Source: Thermoanaerobaculia bacterium
GTDB taxonomy: Bacteria > Acidobacteriota > Thermoanaerobaculia > Multivoradales > JAHEKO01
DNA: 64,000 bases
Direction of reading: 5' to 3'
Assembly: GCA_945787635.1 (NCBI GenBank)
Contig: CALZIK010000070.1
Location: forward strand, 1-64,000
Of the stretch, positions 7,773-16,848 are shown piece after piece (position 1 is the first letter of the stretch; the number at the start of each line of letters is the position of its first letter). The notes beneath the pieces are model-generated. The model saw only the letters and a program-made list of their open reading frames with translations, was not told the DNA's origin and made no database searches. The position numbers and the translations under genes were made by a program.

Positions 7773-8714
7773 ATGTACGGTGACTTGAAAGTCTTCAGTG
7801 GTCGCGCGCACCCCGGCCTCTCCCGGGAGATCGCCGACTACCTGAGCGTGCCCCTGGGAAAATCCGAGGTCTACAACTTCGCCGACGGCGAGATTTTTTG
7901 CCAGATCGAGGAGAACGTCAGGGGTTGCGACATTTTCGTGATCCAGCCGACCTGCAGCCCGGTCAACGAGAATCTCATGGAGCTGCTGGTCATGATGGAT
8001 GCGCTCAAGCGCGCCTCGGCGTTTCGGCTGACCGCGGTGCTGCCGTACTACGGCTACGCTCGGCAGGACAAGAAGGACAAGCCGCGAGTGGCGATCACCG
8101 CCAAGCTGGTGGCCGATCTCATCTCCAAGGCCGGCGCCGACCGGATTCTGACCCTGGATCTGCACGCGGGCCAGATTCAGGGCTTTTTCGACATACCGGT
8201 GGATCATCTGTTCGCCGCGCCGGTCGTGCTCGAGGCGATCCGCGATCTCGAGATTCCGGATCTGACCATCGTCTCTCCCGATGCCGGAGGCGTAGAGCGG
8301 GCCCGGGCCATCGCGAAGCGGCTGCACGCCGGACTCGCGATCATCGACAAACGACGGGTAGCGGCCAACGAGGCCGAGGTCAGACACATCATCGGTGACG
8401 TGGACGGTCAGAACGTCCTGATCCTCGACGACATCATCGACACGGCCGGGACTCTCTACAAGTCGATCGACGCATTGCAGAACGCCGGCGCCGAGCGGAT
8501 CTTTGCCGCCGGCGTCCACGCGGTCCTCTCCGGTCCCGCGATCGACAGACTCATGTCCTCGACACTCGAATCCGCCGTGATTACCAACACCACGCCGCTG
8601 GAAGACAAGCTCTCGCGGTGTCCCAAACTCAAGCCATTTTCGGTGGCTCCGCTCCTTGGCGAGGCCATCCAGCGGATTCATACAAACAGTTCGGTGAGCT
8701 CGCTTTTCGTCTGA
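7773..8714 (+). CDS. prs: Ribose-phosphate pyrophosphokinase (PRPP synthetase)
   Basis: This 313-residue protein matches class I PRPP synthetases from end to end. It has FSGRAHPGLSREIADYL at the start, the ATP-binding segment with YGYARQDKKDKPR, LDLHAGQIQGFFDIPVDHL, the divalent-cation/PRPP region IVSPDAGGVERARAIAKRL and the PRPP loop ILDDIIDTAGT. It makes PRPP from ribose 5-phosphate and ATP for purine, pyrimidine, His and Trp synthesis. The tail IHTNSSVSSLF is typical. rplY starts 20 bp after its stop and pth follows, a common prs-rplY-pth order. Confidence 0.97.
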   Translation: MYGDLKVFSGRAHPGLSREIADYLSVPLGKSEVYNFADGEIFCQIEENVRGCDIFVIQPTCSPVNENLMELLVMMDALKRASAFRLTAVLPYYGYARQDKKDKPRVAITAKLVADLISKAGADRILTLDLHAGQIQGFFDIPVDHLFAAPVVLEAIRDLEIPDLTIVSPDAGGVERARAIAKRLHAGLAIIDKRRVAANEAEVRHIIGDVDGQNVLILDDIIDTAGTLYKSIDALQNAGAERIFAAGVHAVLSGPAIDRLMSSTLESAVITNTTPLEDKLSRCPKLKPFSVAPLLGEAIQRIHTNSSVSSLFV

Positions 8715-8733
8715 GCCGCCGAGAGGAGTAGCC

Positions 8734-9408
8734 ATGGACGAACTCACATTGGAAGTTCAACAACGAGAAGAGACCGGGACCGGTCCGAACCGGCGCCTGC
8801 GCAAGGCCGGGAAGCTGCCGGCCGTTGTCTACGGCGGCGGCCGGGAGCCGGTCTCGATTCAGGTCGACCAGAAGTCGATTCATCAACTGCTGAAGGATGT
8901 CGGTGGCGAGAATGCGGTGTTTCTGCTCAAGCTGGCGGGAACCTCCACCAGCCGACACACGATGGTGCGCAAGATCGACGTGGATCCGATCTCGCGGAGA
9001 ATCCGACACATCGACTTTCAACGCATCGACATGACCAAGACCGTCAAGGTCCAGGTCCAGATCGAAGTAACCGGCGAGTCGATCGGCGTCAAGACCGAGG
9101 AGGGGGTGCTCGACTTCGTGAGCCGCACGATCGAGGTGGAATGCTTGCCCACCAAGATCCCCTCGGTCATCGAGATCGACGTCAGCGATCTGCACACCGG
9201 CCAGCATCTCGAGGTCTCGGATCTACCGATTCCGGAAGGTGTCGAAATCGTCGACGATCCGAGCAAGGTCATCGTTTCGATCGCTCATGCTCGGGTCATG
9301 GAGCTCGAGCCCGAGGAAGACGCCGATCTGCTCCTGGAGGCGGAAACGGAAGAGCCGGAGGTCATCGGACGCACCAAGGAGGACGAGCAGACGGGATCCG
9401 AAGGCTAG
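8734..9408 (+). CDS. rplY: Large ribosomal subunit protein bL25, CTC/TL5 type
   Basis: A 224-residue protein of the long CTC form. Residues 1-95 are the 5S-rRNA-binding bL25 domain (EVQQREETGTGPNRRLRKAG and GKLPAVVYGG). Residues about 96-190 are the second beta domain (VSRTIEVECLPTKIPSVIEI, then DVSDLHTGQHLEVSDLPIPE). An acidic tail follows. An RBS (GAGAGGAG) precedes the ATG. It lies between prs and pth in an apparent operon. Confidence 0.96.
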   Translation: MDELTLEVQQREETGTGPNRRLRKAGKLPAVVYGGGREPVSIQVDQKSIHQLLKDVGGENAVFLLKLAGTSTSRHTMVRKIDVDPISRRIRHIDFQRIDMTKTVKVQVQIEVTGESIGVKTEEGVLDFVSRTIEVECLPTKIPSVIEIDVSDLHTGQHLEVSDLPIPEGVEIVDDPSKVIVSIAHARVMELEPEEDADLLLEAETEEPEVIGRTKEDEQTGSEG

Positions 9409-9428
9409 CCGCGTAAAGGGCCCTGGTT

Positions 9429-10007
9429 GTGCAGCCGGCATCGGAGGATCAGCGGGTCCTCATCATGGGTCTGGGCAATCCGGGCGAACGGTATCGGACG
9501 ACCCGCCACAATCTCGGATTTCGGGTGCTCGACGAGTTGGCCGCTCGCTGGCGCGTCGAGCGACGCAAGCTGGAGTGCAATGCTCTGGTGGGCGTCACCG
9601 AGCGGGCGATGCTCTCCTGGCCGCAGACCTACATGAACCGCAGTGGGTACTCGGTTCGCTGCCTGGTGGAACGGCATGGATTTCGCCCGCAAGAAACACT
9701 GATCATTTATGACGACATCGCGTTGCCCTTGGGAAAGATCCGCTTGCGCGGGAACGGCGGTCCGGGAGGACATCGGGGAATGGAATCCGTGATCCGGAAT
9801 CTCCAGACCGACGAGATCGCCCGGCTGAGAGTAGGCATCCTGCCGGAGCGGGAGCTGGCCGAGGCCGATCTCGCCGAGTTCGTTCTGGCGCCTTTTGCAA
9901 GCGACGAGACGGATGTGGCGGCGATGATCGAGAGGACCGCCGCCGACGCTTGCGAAAGCTGGCTCGACGCCGGGCTCGAACACACAATGAACCGTTTCAA
10001 CGGTTGA
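9429..10007 (+). CDS. pth: Peptidyl-tRNA hydrolase
   Basis: This 192-residue protein has all the Pth landmarks: [10 protein letters not shown] (Asn16), TRHNLGF with catalytic His27, TYMNRSG (Asn70), [16 protein letters not shown] (Asp95/96) and the [15 protein letters not shown] loop. It hydrolyses peptidyl-tRNA dropped from ribosomes and recycles the tRNA. The start is a GTG at 9429, 20 bp after rplY. The C-terminus overlaps nothing, and hppA starts about 20 bp later. Confidence 0.96.
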   Translation: MQPASEDQRVLIMGLGNPGERYRTTRHNLGFRVLDELAARWRVERRKLECNALVGVTERAMLSWPQTYMNRSGYSVRCLVERHGFRPQETLIIYDDIALPLGKIRLRGNGGPGGHRGMESVIRNLQTDEIARLRVGILPERELAEADLAEFVLAPFASDETDVAAMIERTAADACESWLDAGLEHTMNRFNG

Positions 10008-10027
10008 GAGACAGTAGGGAGGAAACT

Positions 10028-12100
10028 GTGGAATTGCAACAAATGACATATCTGGTGCCGATTTGCGGCGTCGCCGCCCTGGCCTTTGCCTGGATGCGCA
10101 GCGTCTGGATCGGAAAGCAGGATCCGGGCACCGAGAAGATGGGCGAGATCGCCAAGCACATCTCCGAGGGCGCCATGGCGTTTCTGGGGCGGGAATATCG
10201 CGTGCTCGCGATCTTCGTGGTCGTCGTGGCCGTCCTGCTGAGCTGGGCCAACGCCGGACGAGCGGACAGCTCGTGGCTGATCGGCGTGTCGCTGATGGGA
10301 GGTGCCTTCTGCTCGGCCCTGGCGGGCTATTTCGGTATGAGAATCGCGACCAAGGCCAACGTCAGAACGGCGGCGGCCGCGCGAACCGGTCTCAATCCGG
10401 CGTTGCGGATCGCCTTCTCGGGCGGCTCGGTGATGGGCTTCTGCGTCGTCGGCCTCGGCATCCTCGGACTCTCCGGGCTGTATCTGCTGTATTCCAGGCT
10501 GTTCGGTGGCGGCTCCGACCAGGCCAACCTGGTTCAGGTGGTGACCGTGCTGACCGGGTTCTCGTTCGGCGCCAGCTCGATCGCGCTCTTTGCCCGTGTC
10601 GGTGGCGGCATCTATACCAAGGCCGCGGATGTCGGCGCGGATCTGGTCGGCAAGGTCGAGGCGGGCATTCCGGAAGACGACCCGCGCAACCCGGCGGTGA
10701 TCGCGGACAACGTCGGCGACAACGTCGGAGACGTGGCCGGCATGGGTGCGGATCTCTTCGAGTCGTATGTGGGCTCGATCATCGGCAGCCTGGTGCTCGG
10801 TGTAGCCGCCACCCGCGGAGGAGAGTCCTTCACGCCGGAGCTCGTGGTGCTGCCTTTGGTGCTCGCCGGGGTCGGCGTGCTGATCTCGCTGGCGGCGACC
10901 TTTCTGGTGCGAACCACCGAGGGAGGCAACCCGGCGCACGCGCTGGATCGTGGCACCTTCGGCGCCGCCGCCGTGATGCTGGGCGCCATCTGGCTGTTGT
11001 CCGACCGGTTGCTCGAGGGCACCTATGTCATCGCCGGCAGCGAGTTCGGGGCGGGAGGAGTGTTCTTCGCGACCGTGGCCGGGCTCGCCGGGGGCGTCGC
11101 CATCGGCCTGATTACCCAGTACTACACCTCGGAGGCCAAGAAGCCGGCTCAGGAGATCGCCAAGGACAGCTTGACGGGCGCGGCGACCAACATCATCTCC
11201 GGTCTTGCGACCGGCATGCGCTCGACGGCCCTGCCGGTAATCGTCCTGGTGGCCGCGATCCTGGTGGCCAACGATCAGGCAGGCCTCTACGGAATCGCCA
11301 TCGCGGCTCTCGGAATGCTCTCGACCACCGGCATCCAGCTGGCGGTCGATGCCTACGGTCCGATCGCCGACAACGCCGGCGGTATCGCCGAAATGAGCGC
11401 GCTCGGCAAGGACGTGCGCGCGCGAACCGACAAGCTGGACGCGGTCGGCAACACCACGGCCGCCATCGGCAAGGGCTTCGCGATCGGCTCGGCGGCTCTG
11501 ACCGCCCTGGCTCTGTTCGCGGCGTTTCGCACCACGGTGGGCCTCGACACGATCGATCTCGCCAACGCCAGGGTCATGGGCGGCCTGTTCGTGGGTGCGA
11601 TGATGCCGTTTCTTTTTTCGTCGATGGCGATGCGCGCGGTCGGCCGCGCGGCCTTCAAGATGATCGAAGAGGTCCGCCGGCAGTTTCGCGACATACCGGG
11701 CCTCATGGAGGGTACCGGCACGGCGGACTACGCCAAGTGTGTGGACATCTCGACCCAGGCGGCGATCCGCGAGATGGTGGTTCCCGGGCTGCTGGCGGTG
11801 CTGGTTCCGGTCGTGGTCGGCTTCTACGACACCGCAGCCCTCGGCGGGCTGCTGGCGGGGGTCACCTCCTCCGGCGTGCTGATGGCGATCTTCATGTCCA
11901 ACGCCGGTGGCGCGTGGGACAACGCCAAGAAGTACATCGAGTCAGGAGCGCATGGCGGCAAGGGCTCCGACGCCCACAAGGCCTCCGTGGTCGGGGACAC
12001 CGTCGGCGATCCCTTCAAGGACACCGCCGGGCCGAGCCTGAACATCTTGATCAAGCTCATGTCGGTTGTGGCTCTGGTGATCGCGCCGCTCCTGGTTTGA
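10028..12100 (+). CDS. hppA: Membrane-bound ion-translocating pyrophosphatase, K+-dependent type
   Basis: About 690 residues with roughly 16 membrane segments. The substrate site is present: [20 protein letters not shown], then [20 protein letters not shown], and a matching C-terminal set ([15 protein letters not shown]). The motif GNTTAA (first Ala about residue 478) replaces the GNTTKA of K+-independent enzymes, so this should be the K+-dependent class. Whether it pumps H+, Na+ or both cannot be read safely. It uses cytosolic pyrophosphate to energise the membrane. A GTG at 10028 is preceded by AGGGAGGA at ideal spacing; longer in-frame starts lie inside pth and were rejected. Confidence 0.95.
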   Translation: MELQQMTYLVPICGVAALAFAWMRSVWIGKQDPGTEKMGEIAKHISEGAMAFLGREYRVLAIFVVVVAVLLSWANAGRADSSWLIGVSLMGGAFCSALAGYFGMRIATKANVRTAAAARTGLNPALRIAFSGGSVMGFCVVGLGILGLSGLYLLYSRLFGGGSDQANLVQVVTVLTGFSFGASSIALFARVGGGIYTKAADVGADLVGKVEAGIPEDDPRNPAVIADNVGDNVGDVAGMGADLFESYVGSIIGSLVLGVAATRGGESFTPELVVLPLVLAGVGVLISLAATFLVRTTEGGNPAHALDRGTFGAAAVMLGAIWLLSDRLLEGTYVIAGSEFGAGGVFFATVAGLAGGVAIGLITQYYTSEAKKPAQEIAKDSLTGAATNIISGLATGMRSTALPVIVLVAAILVANDQAGLYGIAIAALGMLSTTGIQLAVDAYGPIADNAGGIAEMSALGKDVRARTDKLDAVGNTTAAIGKGFAIGSAALTALALFAAFRTTVGLDTIDLANARVMGGLFVGAMMPFLFSSMAMRAVGRAAFKMIEEVRRQFRDIPGLMEGTGTADYAKCVDISTQAAIREMVVPGLLAVLVPVVVGFYDTAALGGLLAGVTSSGVLMAIFMSNAGGAWDNAKKYIESGAHGGKGSDAHKASVVGDTVGDPFKDTAGPSLNILIKLMSVVALVIAPLLV

Positions 12101-12120
12101 CCGGAGCGCGCGAATAGAGG

Positions 12121-12148
12121 TTGTTTTTAGAGGAAAAGCCGGTACAAT
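12121..12148 (+). promoter_or_regulatory. Putative promoter of the rpsF-rpsR-rplI operon
   Basis: TTGTTT (12121-12126) and TACAAT (12143-12148) are separated by 16 bp, about 145 bp upstream of rpsF. The long untranslated leader that would result contains two hairpins annotated separately. Confidence 0.45.
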
Positions 12149-12160
12149 ACGCCGGCTCGC

Positions 12161-12197
12161 GGGAGTCAGGGGCGCTGCTTCGGCGCCCCTGACTCCC
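12161..12197 (+). repeat. Perfect 15-bp inverted repeat in the rpsF leader
   Basis: GGGAGTCAGGGGCGC (12161-12175) and its exact reverse complement (12183-12197) flank a 7-nt loop, TGCTTCG. It lies between the putative promoter and rpsF. No T-run follows, so it is not a standard terminator of hppA; it would form a strong hairpin near the 5' end of the ribosomal protein transcript. Confidence 0.8.
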
Positions 12198-12235
12198 AGC
12201 CTTCCGCTCTCCGGGAGGCGCCCACCATTCATCTC

Positions 12236-12272
12236 CCTGTTCCTTTCGATGAAGAAAGGGACCGATTCCAGG
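12236..12272 (+). promoter_or_regulatory. Candidate S6:S18 autoregulatory leader motif
   Basis: A hairpin can be drawn with an outer stem CCTG (12236-12239)/CAGG (12269-12272) and an inner stem TTCCTTTC/GAAAGGGA (12240-12247/12254-12261, one U-G pair). An asymmetric 3' bulge CCGATTC begins with CCG at 12262-12264. The known S6:S18 leader in many phyla is a hairpin with a CCG-containing bulge just before rpsF, bound by the S6:S18 heterodimer to repress translation. Position, topology and the CCG all fit. An RBS (GGGAGG) follows before the ATG at 12294. I judge this by eye only. Confidence 0.5.
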
Positions 12273-12293
12273 CCGAAGGGAGGCTAGTTTCAG

Positions 12294-12656
12294 ATGAGTT
12301 TGTACGAGTTGGCGGTATTGTTCGATCCCCGTCTGTCCGACGAGGAGGTTGCGAGCCTGAGTGACGGCGTCAAAGAGCTGCTCACCGGCTTGAACGCGCG
12401 GATCGTGAAAGAGGAGAGCTGGGGCAAGAAGCGCCTGGCGTATCCGATCCAGAAGCTGAGTGAGGCGCGCTACGTGTTCTTCACGATCGAGCCGGGCGAC
12501 GGTAATCCGTTTCCCGAAGTCGAGCAGCGGTTGCAGCAGAACGACAAGGTGCTGCGCTACATGACGGTGCGGCTGGATGCGGGGCGCCTGCGCCACCGCG
12601 CCCAACCGGAAGCAGGGGCGCCGGCCTCGCCTGAGATCCAGGAGGAGGCATCATGA
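12294..12656 (+). CDS. rpsF: Small ribosomal subunit protein bS6
   Basis: A 120-residue protein beginning [19 protein letters not shown] and containing [20 protein letters not shown], both characteristic of bS6, with a short charged tail. It pairs with bS18 on the platform of the 30S subunit. It is the first gene of rpsF-rpsR-rplI and overlaps rpsR by 4 bp (ATGA), which implies translational coupling. It may be regulated by the leader hairpin upstream. Confidence 0.97.
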   Translation: MSLYELAVLFDPRLSDEEVASLSDGVKELLTGLNARIVKEESWGKKRLAYPIQKLSEARYVFFTIEPGDGNPFPEVEQRLQQNDKVLRYMTVRLDAGRLRHRAQPEAGAPASPEIQEEAS

Positions 12657-12898
12657 GGGGCCGTCCACGTCGGAAGAAGAAGACCTTCATCAAGCGCCGC
12701 AAGGTGTGCCGGTTCTGCGCCGACAAGATCGAGACGGTCGACTACAAGGATACGCAGACGCTGCATCACTTCATCGTCGATCGCTCGAAGATCCTGCCGA
12801 GTCGCATTTCCGGCACCTGTGCCAAGCACCAGCGGATCATCCAGCAGGCAATCAAACGAGCGCGTCACATCGCGCTGCTGCCCTACATTTCGGACTAG
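12653..12898 (+). CDS. rpsR: Small ribosomal subunit protein bS18, Cys-containing form
   Basis: An 81-residue bS18 with a basic N-terminus ([18 protein letters not shown]) and the core [27 protein letters not shown]. Cys19, Cys22, Cys56 and His59 form a CxxC...CxxH set like the zinc-binding (C+) version of this protein. It forms a heterodimer with bS6. It overlaps rpsF by 4 bp and is followed 9 bp later by rplI. Confidence 0.97.
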   Translation: MRGRPRRKKKTFIKRRKVCRFCADKIETVDYKDTQTLHHFIVDRSKILPSRISGTCAKHQRIIQQAIKRARHIALLPYISD

Positions 12899-12907
12899 GA
12901 GTCGGCC

Positions 12908-13354
12908 ATGCGAGTCATTCTGATGGAAGACGTCCGGCACACCGGTGTCCGGGGCGAGATCGTCAACGTCAAGCCGGGCTATGCGCGCAATTTTCTGGTG
13001 CCGCAGGGAATGGCTCTCGAAGCCACTCCCGGGAACCTCAAGTTCTTCGAACAGCAACGCCAGAAGATCGAGGTCAAGCACGAGAAGGAGCGCGACAGCG
13101 CAACGGCCCACGCGAACGAGATCGGGGCCGTCACGATCGAGATACCCAAGCGCGTCGGAGACAGCGGCACGCTCTACGGCTCGGTGACCGCGACCGAGAT
13201 CGCCGAGGCGCTCGAGCTCAGGGGCATTACGGTGGACAAGCGGCGTCTCGATCTGGGAGGCGGTATCAAAGCGGTAGGTGAGCATCTGGTCCGGATCGAG
13301 CTCCATTCCGAGGTGACCGCCGAGATCACGGTTCACGTCGTTCCGGAGCAGTAG
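12908..13354 (+). CDS. rplI: Large ribosomal subunit protein bL9
   Basis: A 148-residue bL9: the N-terminal rRNA-binding domain [20 protein letters not shown] and [20 protein letters not shown], a long connecting helix (about residues 40-75) and the C-terminal domain with [14 protein letters not shown] and [15 protein letters not shown]. An RBS (TAGGAGT) lies directly before the ATG. It is the last gene of the ribosomal protein operon. Confidence 0.97.
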   Translation: MRVILMEDVRHTGVRGEIVNVKPGYARNFLVPQGMALEATPGNLKFFEQQRQKIEVKHEKERDSATAHANEIGAVTIEIPKRVGDSGTLYGSVTATEIAEALELRGITVDKRRLDLGGGIKAVGEHLVRIELHSEVTAEITVHVVPEQ

Positions 13355-13386
13355 AGGCAGCGCTTCCCGTCTGCTACGGTCAGGCC

Positions 13387-13953
13387 GTGACCGATCCCGA
13401 ATCCCCGGCGCCTTCCGAGGCGCCCGCAGAGCCCACGCTGGAGCGGTTCCTCGAGCAGCCGACCGAGGAAGTGGCCGATTGGCGCTGGCTTTGGCAAGGC
13501 GACCGCGAGTTTCCGATCGCGAGCCACCGGGACGGTCTCCTGGGCCGCGTGGTGGTGTGGGTGAAAAGGATCGCCCGGCCCCTGGTTCGGGCGCCGCAGG
13601 CCGACCTGTGGGATCGCCAGCGGCAGTTCAATCTCGTCCTGCTCGCTCATCTCGAGCGGCTGCGGGACCTGGGCGAGGGATTGGATGAGCTGGGCCGGGA
13701 CGTGCAGCGCGTGCAGGCGGAGATCGTGGGCGATCTGCGCGAAGTGCAGCGCGATCTGGTCGGCGACCTCGAGAAGATCAACACCGACCTCAGAGAGCTC
13801 GACCAGGGATTCGCGGTGTTCAAGAAGGACGGCCTGGACGACCTCGCTCGCCAGACCGACGCGCTTTTCAGCCTGCTGGACCAGAAGATCGACCGGCTGC
13901 GGAATCAGGCGACGGCGCTGGGCTCCCCAAGGCGGCTTGGACGCTCGCAATAG
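13387..13953 (+). CDS. Uncharacterised coiled-coil protein
   Basis: From a GTG at 13387 the frame encodes 188 residues with no signal peptide. The first 35 residues are Pro/Ala/Glu-rich and probably disordered. A WRWLWQGDREFPIASHRDGL segment and a short basic hydrophobic stretch (VVVWVKRIARPLVRAP) follow. Residues about 80-175 have heptad-like spacing of Leu, Val and Ile with many Asp, Glu and Arg, which indicates a long coiled coil. I do not recognise a family. It starts 32 bp after rplI on the same strand and could be the last gene of that transcript. Confidence 0.65.
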   Translation: MTDPESPAPSEAPAEPTLERFLEQPTEEVADWRWLWQGDREFPIASHRDGLLGRVVVWVKRIARPLVRAPQADLWDRQRQFNLVLLAHLERLRDLGEGLDELGRDVQRVQAEIVGDLREVQRDLVGDLEKINTDLRELDQGFAVFKKDGLDDLARQTDALFSLLDQKIDRLRNQATALGSPRRLGRSQ

Positions 13954-14059
13954 CATGTCGACGAGGTAGCGTCGTCTCTCCGCAGGCGACGTCTTCTCCT
14001 GCTGTCAAGCTAGGTCGAGAATGTGGGTTTGGGCTCTGAGCTCGACTCGCAGTTCGCGC

Positions 14060-14515
14060 TCAGACCCTGAACTGCGTCAGGTGATGGTCGAGGTGCTTGT
14101 ACGTGACCCAGCCGTGCTCGTCGGCCGTCATCGCTCCGAAGATCGGATGCCTGTTCTCGCCAGCCTGATCGCGCCCGGCAGAGTGCATGGCGCGCAGCAC
14201 CGCCAGCAGCCTCGCCTTCTGTTCGTCAAAGCCCACCGTGGCGCCGATCTCGTACTGCGGATGCGTCCTGGCCCCACGTGGGAAGGGCTTCTCACTGACA
14301 ACCATCTTCTTGATCATCCCGCCCATCAACCGGACGTACCAGGGCGTACCGACCAGCGTCTTGCCATTGGCGACTTCGGCCACCTCCGCGCAATGCGCGC
14401 ACATCTGCGCAGCGCTCATCTTGCCCCAGTCCGGCGCGGCATCGGACGTCAAACGAGCGATCCGGCCGAGTAAGGCTTCGTAGATGTCGTTGTCGTAGAA
14501 GTTCTTTCGTTCCAT
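14060..14515 (-). CDS. DinB-like DUF1569 protein
   Basis: A 151-residue protein of the DinB/DUF1569 four-helix type. It has WGKMSAAQMCAHCAEVAEVA near residue 30 with its histidine, the central PFPRGARTHPQYE segment, and the late HGWVTYKHLDHHLTQFRV with three histidines. In DinB relatives such spaced histidines bind a metal. Members act as metal-dependent thiol- or stress-related enzymes, but the exact reaction is unknown. It is transcribed leftward between an unknown rightward gene and the COG2403 gene, with no clear partner. Confidence 0.75.
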   Translation of the reverse strand: MERKNFYDNDIYEALLGRIARLTSDAAPDWGKMSAAQMCAHCAEVAEVANGKTLVGTPWYVRLMGGMIKKMVVSEKPFPRGARTHPQYEIGATVGFDEQKARLLAVLRAMHSAGRDQAGENRHPIFGAMTADEHGWVTYKHLDHHLTQFRV

Positions 14516-14556
14516 GGGCGACTAGTATGCATCAAGCGTAACGGCGGTTGAGCGAC

Positions 14557-15882
14557 TCAGGCCGACCGCTTCAGCACCTCACGCACCGCGGCCTCGAGCC
14601 CACCAGGTTCGATCTCCTCGAGCTCGTAGCTGACGTCGGCGATCGGCTTGTTCACGGTCAGCACCCGGCTGAGCTGGATGGGTGTGCCTTCGACTACCAC
14701 GTCCGCCGGAGTTGCGTTGATGGTCGCTTCGAGCTCCTTGATCTGCTTGCTGCCGTAGCCCATCGCCGGCAGAATGCGGCGAGCGTTGGGGTACTTCTCG
14801 TAGATCGCGCGAATCGATCCGACGGCGTAGGGGACTGGATCGACGACCTCGGCGGCTCCCGCCTGCTGGGCCGCATACCAGCCGGCGCCGTAGCTCATAC
14901 CGCCATGGGTCAGGGTGGGGCCGTCCTCGATCACCAGCGCGCGTTTGCCCCGGATGAGCTCGGGTTCGGTCACGCTCACCGCCGAGCGGCACTCGATTAC
15001 CTTGGCGCCGGGATTGTGCCGCCGGCAGCTCTCGAGCACGGCGGCGAGGTCGGGTGGCTTGGCGGTCTGGACCTTGTTGACCACCAGCACATCGGCCATC
15101 AGAAGATTGGCTTCGCCAGGGTGGTAGAGAGTCTCGTGCCCGGGCCGGTGGGGGTCGACCAAGGTGATGTGGAGGTCAGGGCGATAAAACGGTGTGTCGT
15201 TGTTGCCGCCGTCCCAGAGAATGACCTCGGCCTCCTGCTCGGCTCGGCGCAGGATCATCTCGTAGTCGATTCCGGCATAGACGATGAAGCCGTTGTCGAT
15301 CAGCGGCTCATACTCTTCCCGCTCTTCAATGGTGCAATCGTGGTGGTCCAGGTCTTCATAGGTGGCGAAGCGCTGGCAGACCTGCTTGCCGAGATCGCCA
15401 TAGGGCATCGGGTGGCGCACGGCGACCACCTTCTTGCCCAAATCGCGTAGGATCCTCGACAGGTAGCGGGTGGTCTGGGACTTGCCGCAGCCGGTGCGAA
15501 CCGCGGTGACGGCGATTACCGGGAGACGGCTCTCGAGCATGGTTCTGGTTGCCGAGAAGACCCCGAAATGAGCGCCCCAGGCGACCACGCGGTTGGCGAT
15601 GTGCATGACATGCTCGTGCGATACGTCCGAGTACGAGAACCACACCTCGTCCACGGCTTGCTCGCGAATCAGCTTCTCGAGGTCTTCCTCGGGCACGATC
15701 GGCACACCGTCCGGGTAAAGCTCGCCGGCTAGCTCGGGCGGGTAGACCCGGCCCTCGATGTCGGGGATCTGTGCGGCCGTGAAGGCCACGAGCTCATGCT
15801 CAGGCCGGTTGCGAAACAGGCAGTTGAAGTTGTGGAAGTCCCGGCCCGCGGCGCCCATGATCACGGATCTTCTACGGTCCAA
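14557..15882 (-). CDS. COG2403-type P-loop GTPase, cyclic 2,3-diphosphoglycerate synthetase-like
   Basis: A 441-residue soluble protein. Residues 1-110 look like a Rossmann domain (VIMGAAGRDFHNFNCLF). The P-loop is RTGCGKSQTTRY (Lys134, Ser135), followed by GKKVVAVRHPMPYGDLGKQ, ILWDGGNNDTPFYRPDLHI and VDPHRPGHETLYHPGE. It resembles archaeal cyclic 2,3-diphosphoglycerate synthetase and the bacterial 'predicted GTPase' group, whose role is unproved. The start is a TTG at 15882 with an excellent RBS (AAAGGAGGT, 8-nt spacing). It is the last gene of the leftward nucleoside-uptake operon, so a function linked to nucleoside or ribose-phosphate metabolism is an inference. Confidence 0.75.
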   Translation of the reverse strand: MDRRRSVIMGAAGRDFHNFNCLFRNRPEHELVAFTAAQIPDIEGRVYPPELAGELYPDGVPIVPEEDLEKLIREQAVDEVWFSYSDVSHEHVMHIANRVVAWGAHFGVFSATRTMLESRLPVIAVTAVRTGCGKSQTTRYLSRILRDLGKKVVAVRHPMPYGDLGKQVCQRFATYEDLDHHDCTIEEREEYEPLIDNGFIVYAGIDYEMILRRAEQEAEVILWDGGNNDTPFYRPDLHITLVDPHRPGHETLYHPGEANLLMADVLVVNKVQTAKPPDLAAVLESCRRHNPGAKVIECRSAVSVTEPELIRGKRALVIEDGPTLTHGGMSYGAGWYAAQQAGAAEVVDPVPYAVGSIRAIYEKYPNARRILPAMGYGSKQIKELEATINATPADVVVEGTPIQLSRVLTVNKPIADVSYELEEIEPGGLEAAVREVLKRSA

Positions 15883-16010
15883 AAGTGAATACCTCCTTTG
15901 ACGGTCGCACGGAAGGCGAGCTTACTATCTCGACCTGCGCGCCCTCTCGGACGCCTCCGGCCGTTCATTCGCCCCGTGACGCGGCCTTTTGCGCCGGTGT
16001 CTTCGGTGTT

Positions 16011-16796
16011 CTAGAACTTCCAGACCAGGAGAGCCTGGACGGTGCTCTCGTCGGTGTCCTTGTCGCCCAGTTTGTTCATCCAGTACTGGTACTCGATGCC
16101 GATGGCGACGGTGTCGGAGACGAAATAACGAAATTGCGGTTGAGCCAGGATCCAGGCCTCGACCTTGCCGCCGAACTCGTTGGTGCGCTCTCCGATGTAC
16201 TCGGCATGACCCTCGATGCTGCCCTTCTTGCCGATCGGACGCGCCCAGTTGACGTCGAACATGAAAGTGTCGTCCTCGCTCGGAGCGCTGCCGCCGCCGG
16301 CGATGCCGACGCTGTCATCGATGTACAACGTGATGTCGGTGTTGAGGAAGGCGAAGCCTTTGACGTTCCACGACAGCCCGATTCCAGGGAGGTACTTGGT
16401 TACGTCCGCGTCCGGATCCCAGTTGAAGCCGGCGATGATCCGCACGTCCTTGAGCTTGCCCTTCATCTCTTCTTTGCCGCTCATCTTGCGGGGGCTGAAA
16501 TACGAATACCACTCGCCGTAGGTGTCGGTGTCGTTGAAGCCGCCTTTCTCCGATGAGATGACGTCGAAGAAGAAGAAGTTGTCGCCGTACTTCCAGCCGC
16601 TGGCGTGCTGAAGGGTGAAGATCGTCGTGTCTTTGTCGCCGCCTCCCGCGAAGCTCGGTACGTCGAGCGAGCCGTACTGAAGGTGGAGCTCGGTGTTGCT
16701 CCAGATCGCGGCCGAGGCCGGCTGAGGAGCAAAGGCGAGAACAGCGAGGACGACTACCGAGACCACGACGGTCAGCTGGCTTCGAATACCGGACAT
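16011..16796 (-). CDS. Tsx-like outer membrane nucleoside channel
   Basis: About 261 residues with a clear signal peptide (MSGIRSQLTVVV, hydrophobic core, APQPASA). Amphipathic beta strands with aromatic girdles follow, ending in a terminal Phe (VQALLVWKF), as for outer membrane barrels. Segments such as WSNTELHLQYG, KYGDNFFFFDVISSEKGG and YGEWYSYFSPRK match the nucleoside-specific Tsx/OmpK channel family. It should let nucleosides cross the outer membrane. I used the ATG at 16796 with AAGGGGG upstream; an earlier in-frame ATG lacks an RBS. It lies directly downstream of the nucleoside ABC permease genes, which supports the role. Confidence 0.8.
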   Translation of the reverse strand: MSGIRSQLTVVVSVVVLAVLAFAPQPASAAIWSNTELHLQYGSLDVPSFAGGGDKDTTIFTLQHASGWKYGDNFFFFDVISSEKGGFNDTDTYGEWYSYFSPRKMSGKEEMKGKLKDVRIIAGFNWDPDADVTKYLPGIGLSWNVKGFAFLNTDITLYIDDSVGIAGGGSAPSEDDTFMFDVNWARPIGKKGSIEGHAEYIGERTNEFGGKVEAWILAQPQFRYFVSDTVAIGIEYQYWMNKLGDKDTDESTVQALLVWKF

Positions 16797-16848
16797 ACTT
16801 GGACCCCCTTTTCGAGTGGTTTTCGTATCTGGAAGCTCCAGCGACATG

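Noticed and set aside
10063-12117. A 684-codon open frame overlapping hppA in another frame
   Set aside because: Its translation is Arg/Gly-rich low complexity, typical of an out-of-frame reading of a high-GC gene, and hppA is unmistakable.
12161-12197. Intrinsic terminator of hppA
   Set aside because: The stem is strong but no T-run follows and it lies downstream of a plausible promoter for rpsF.
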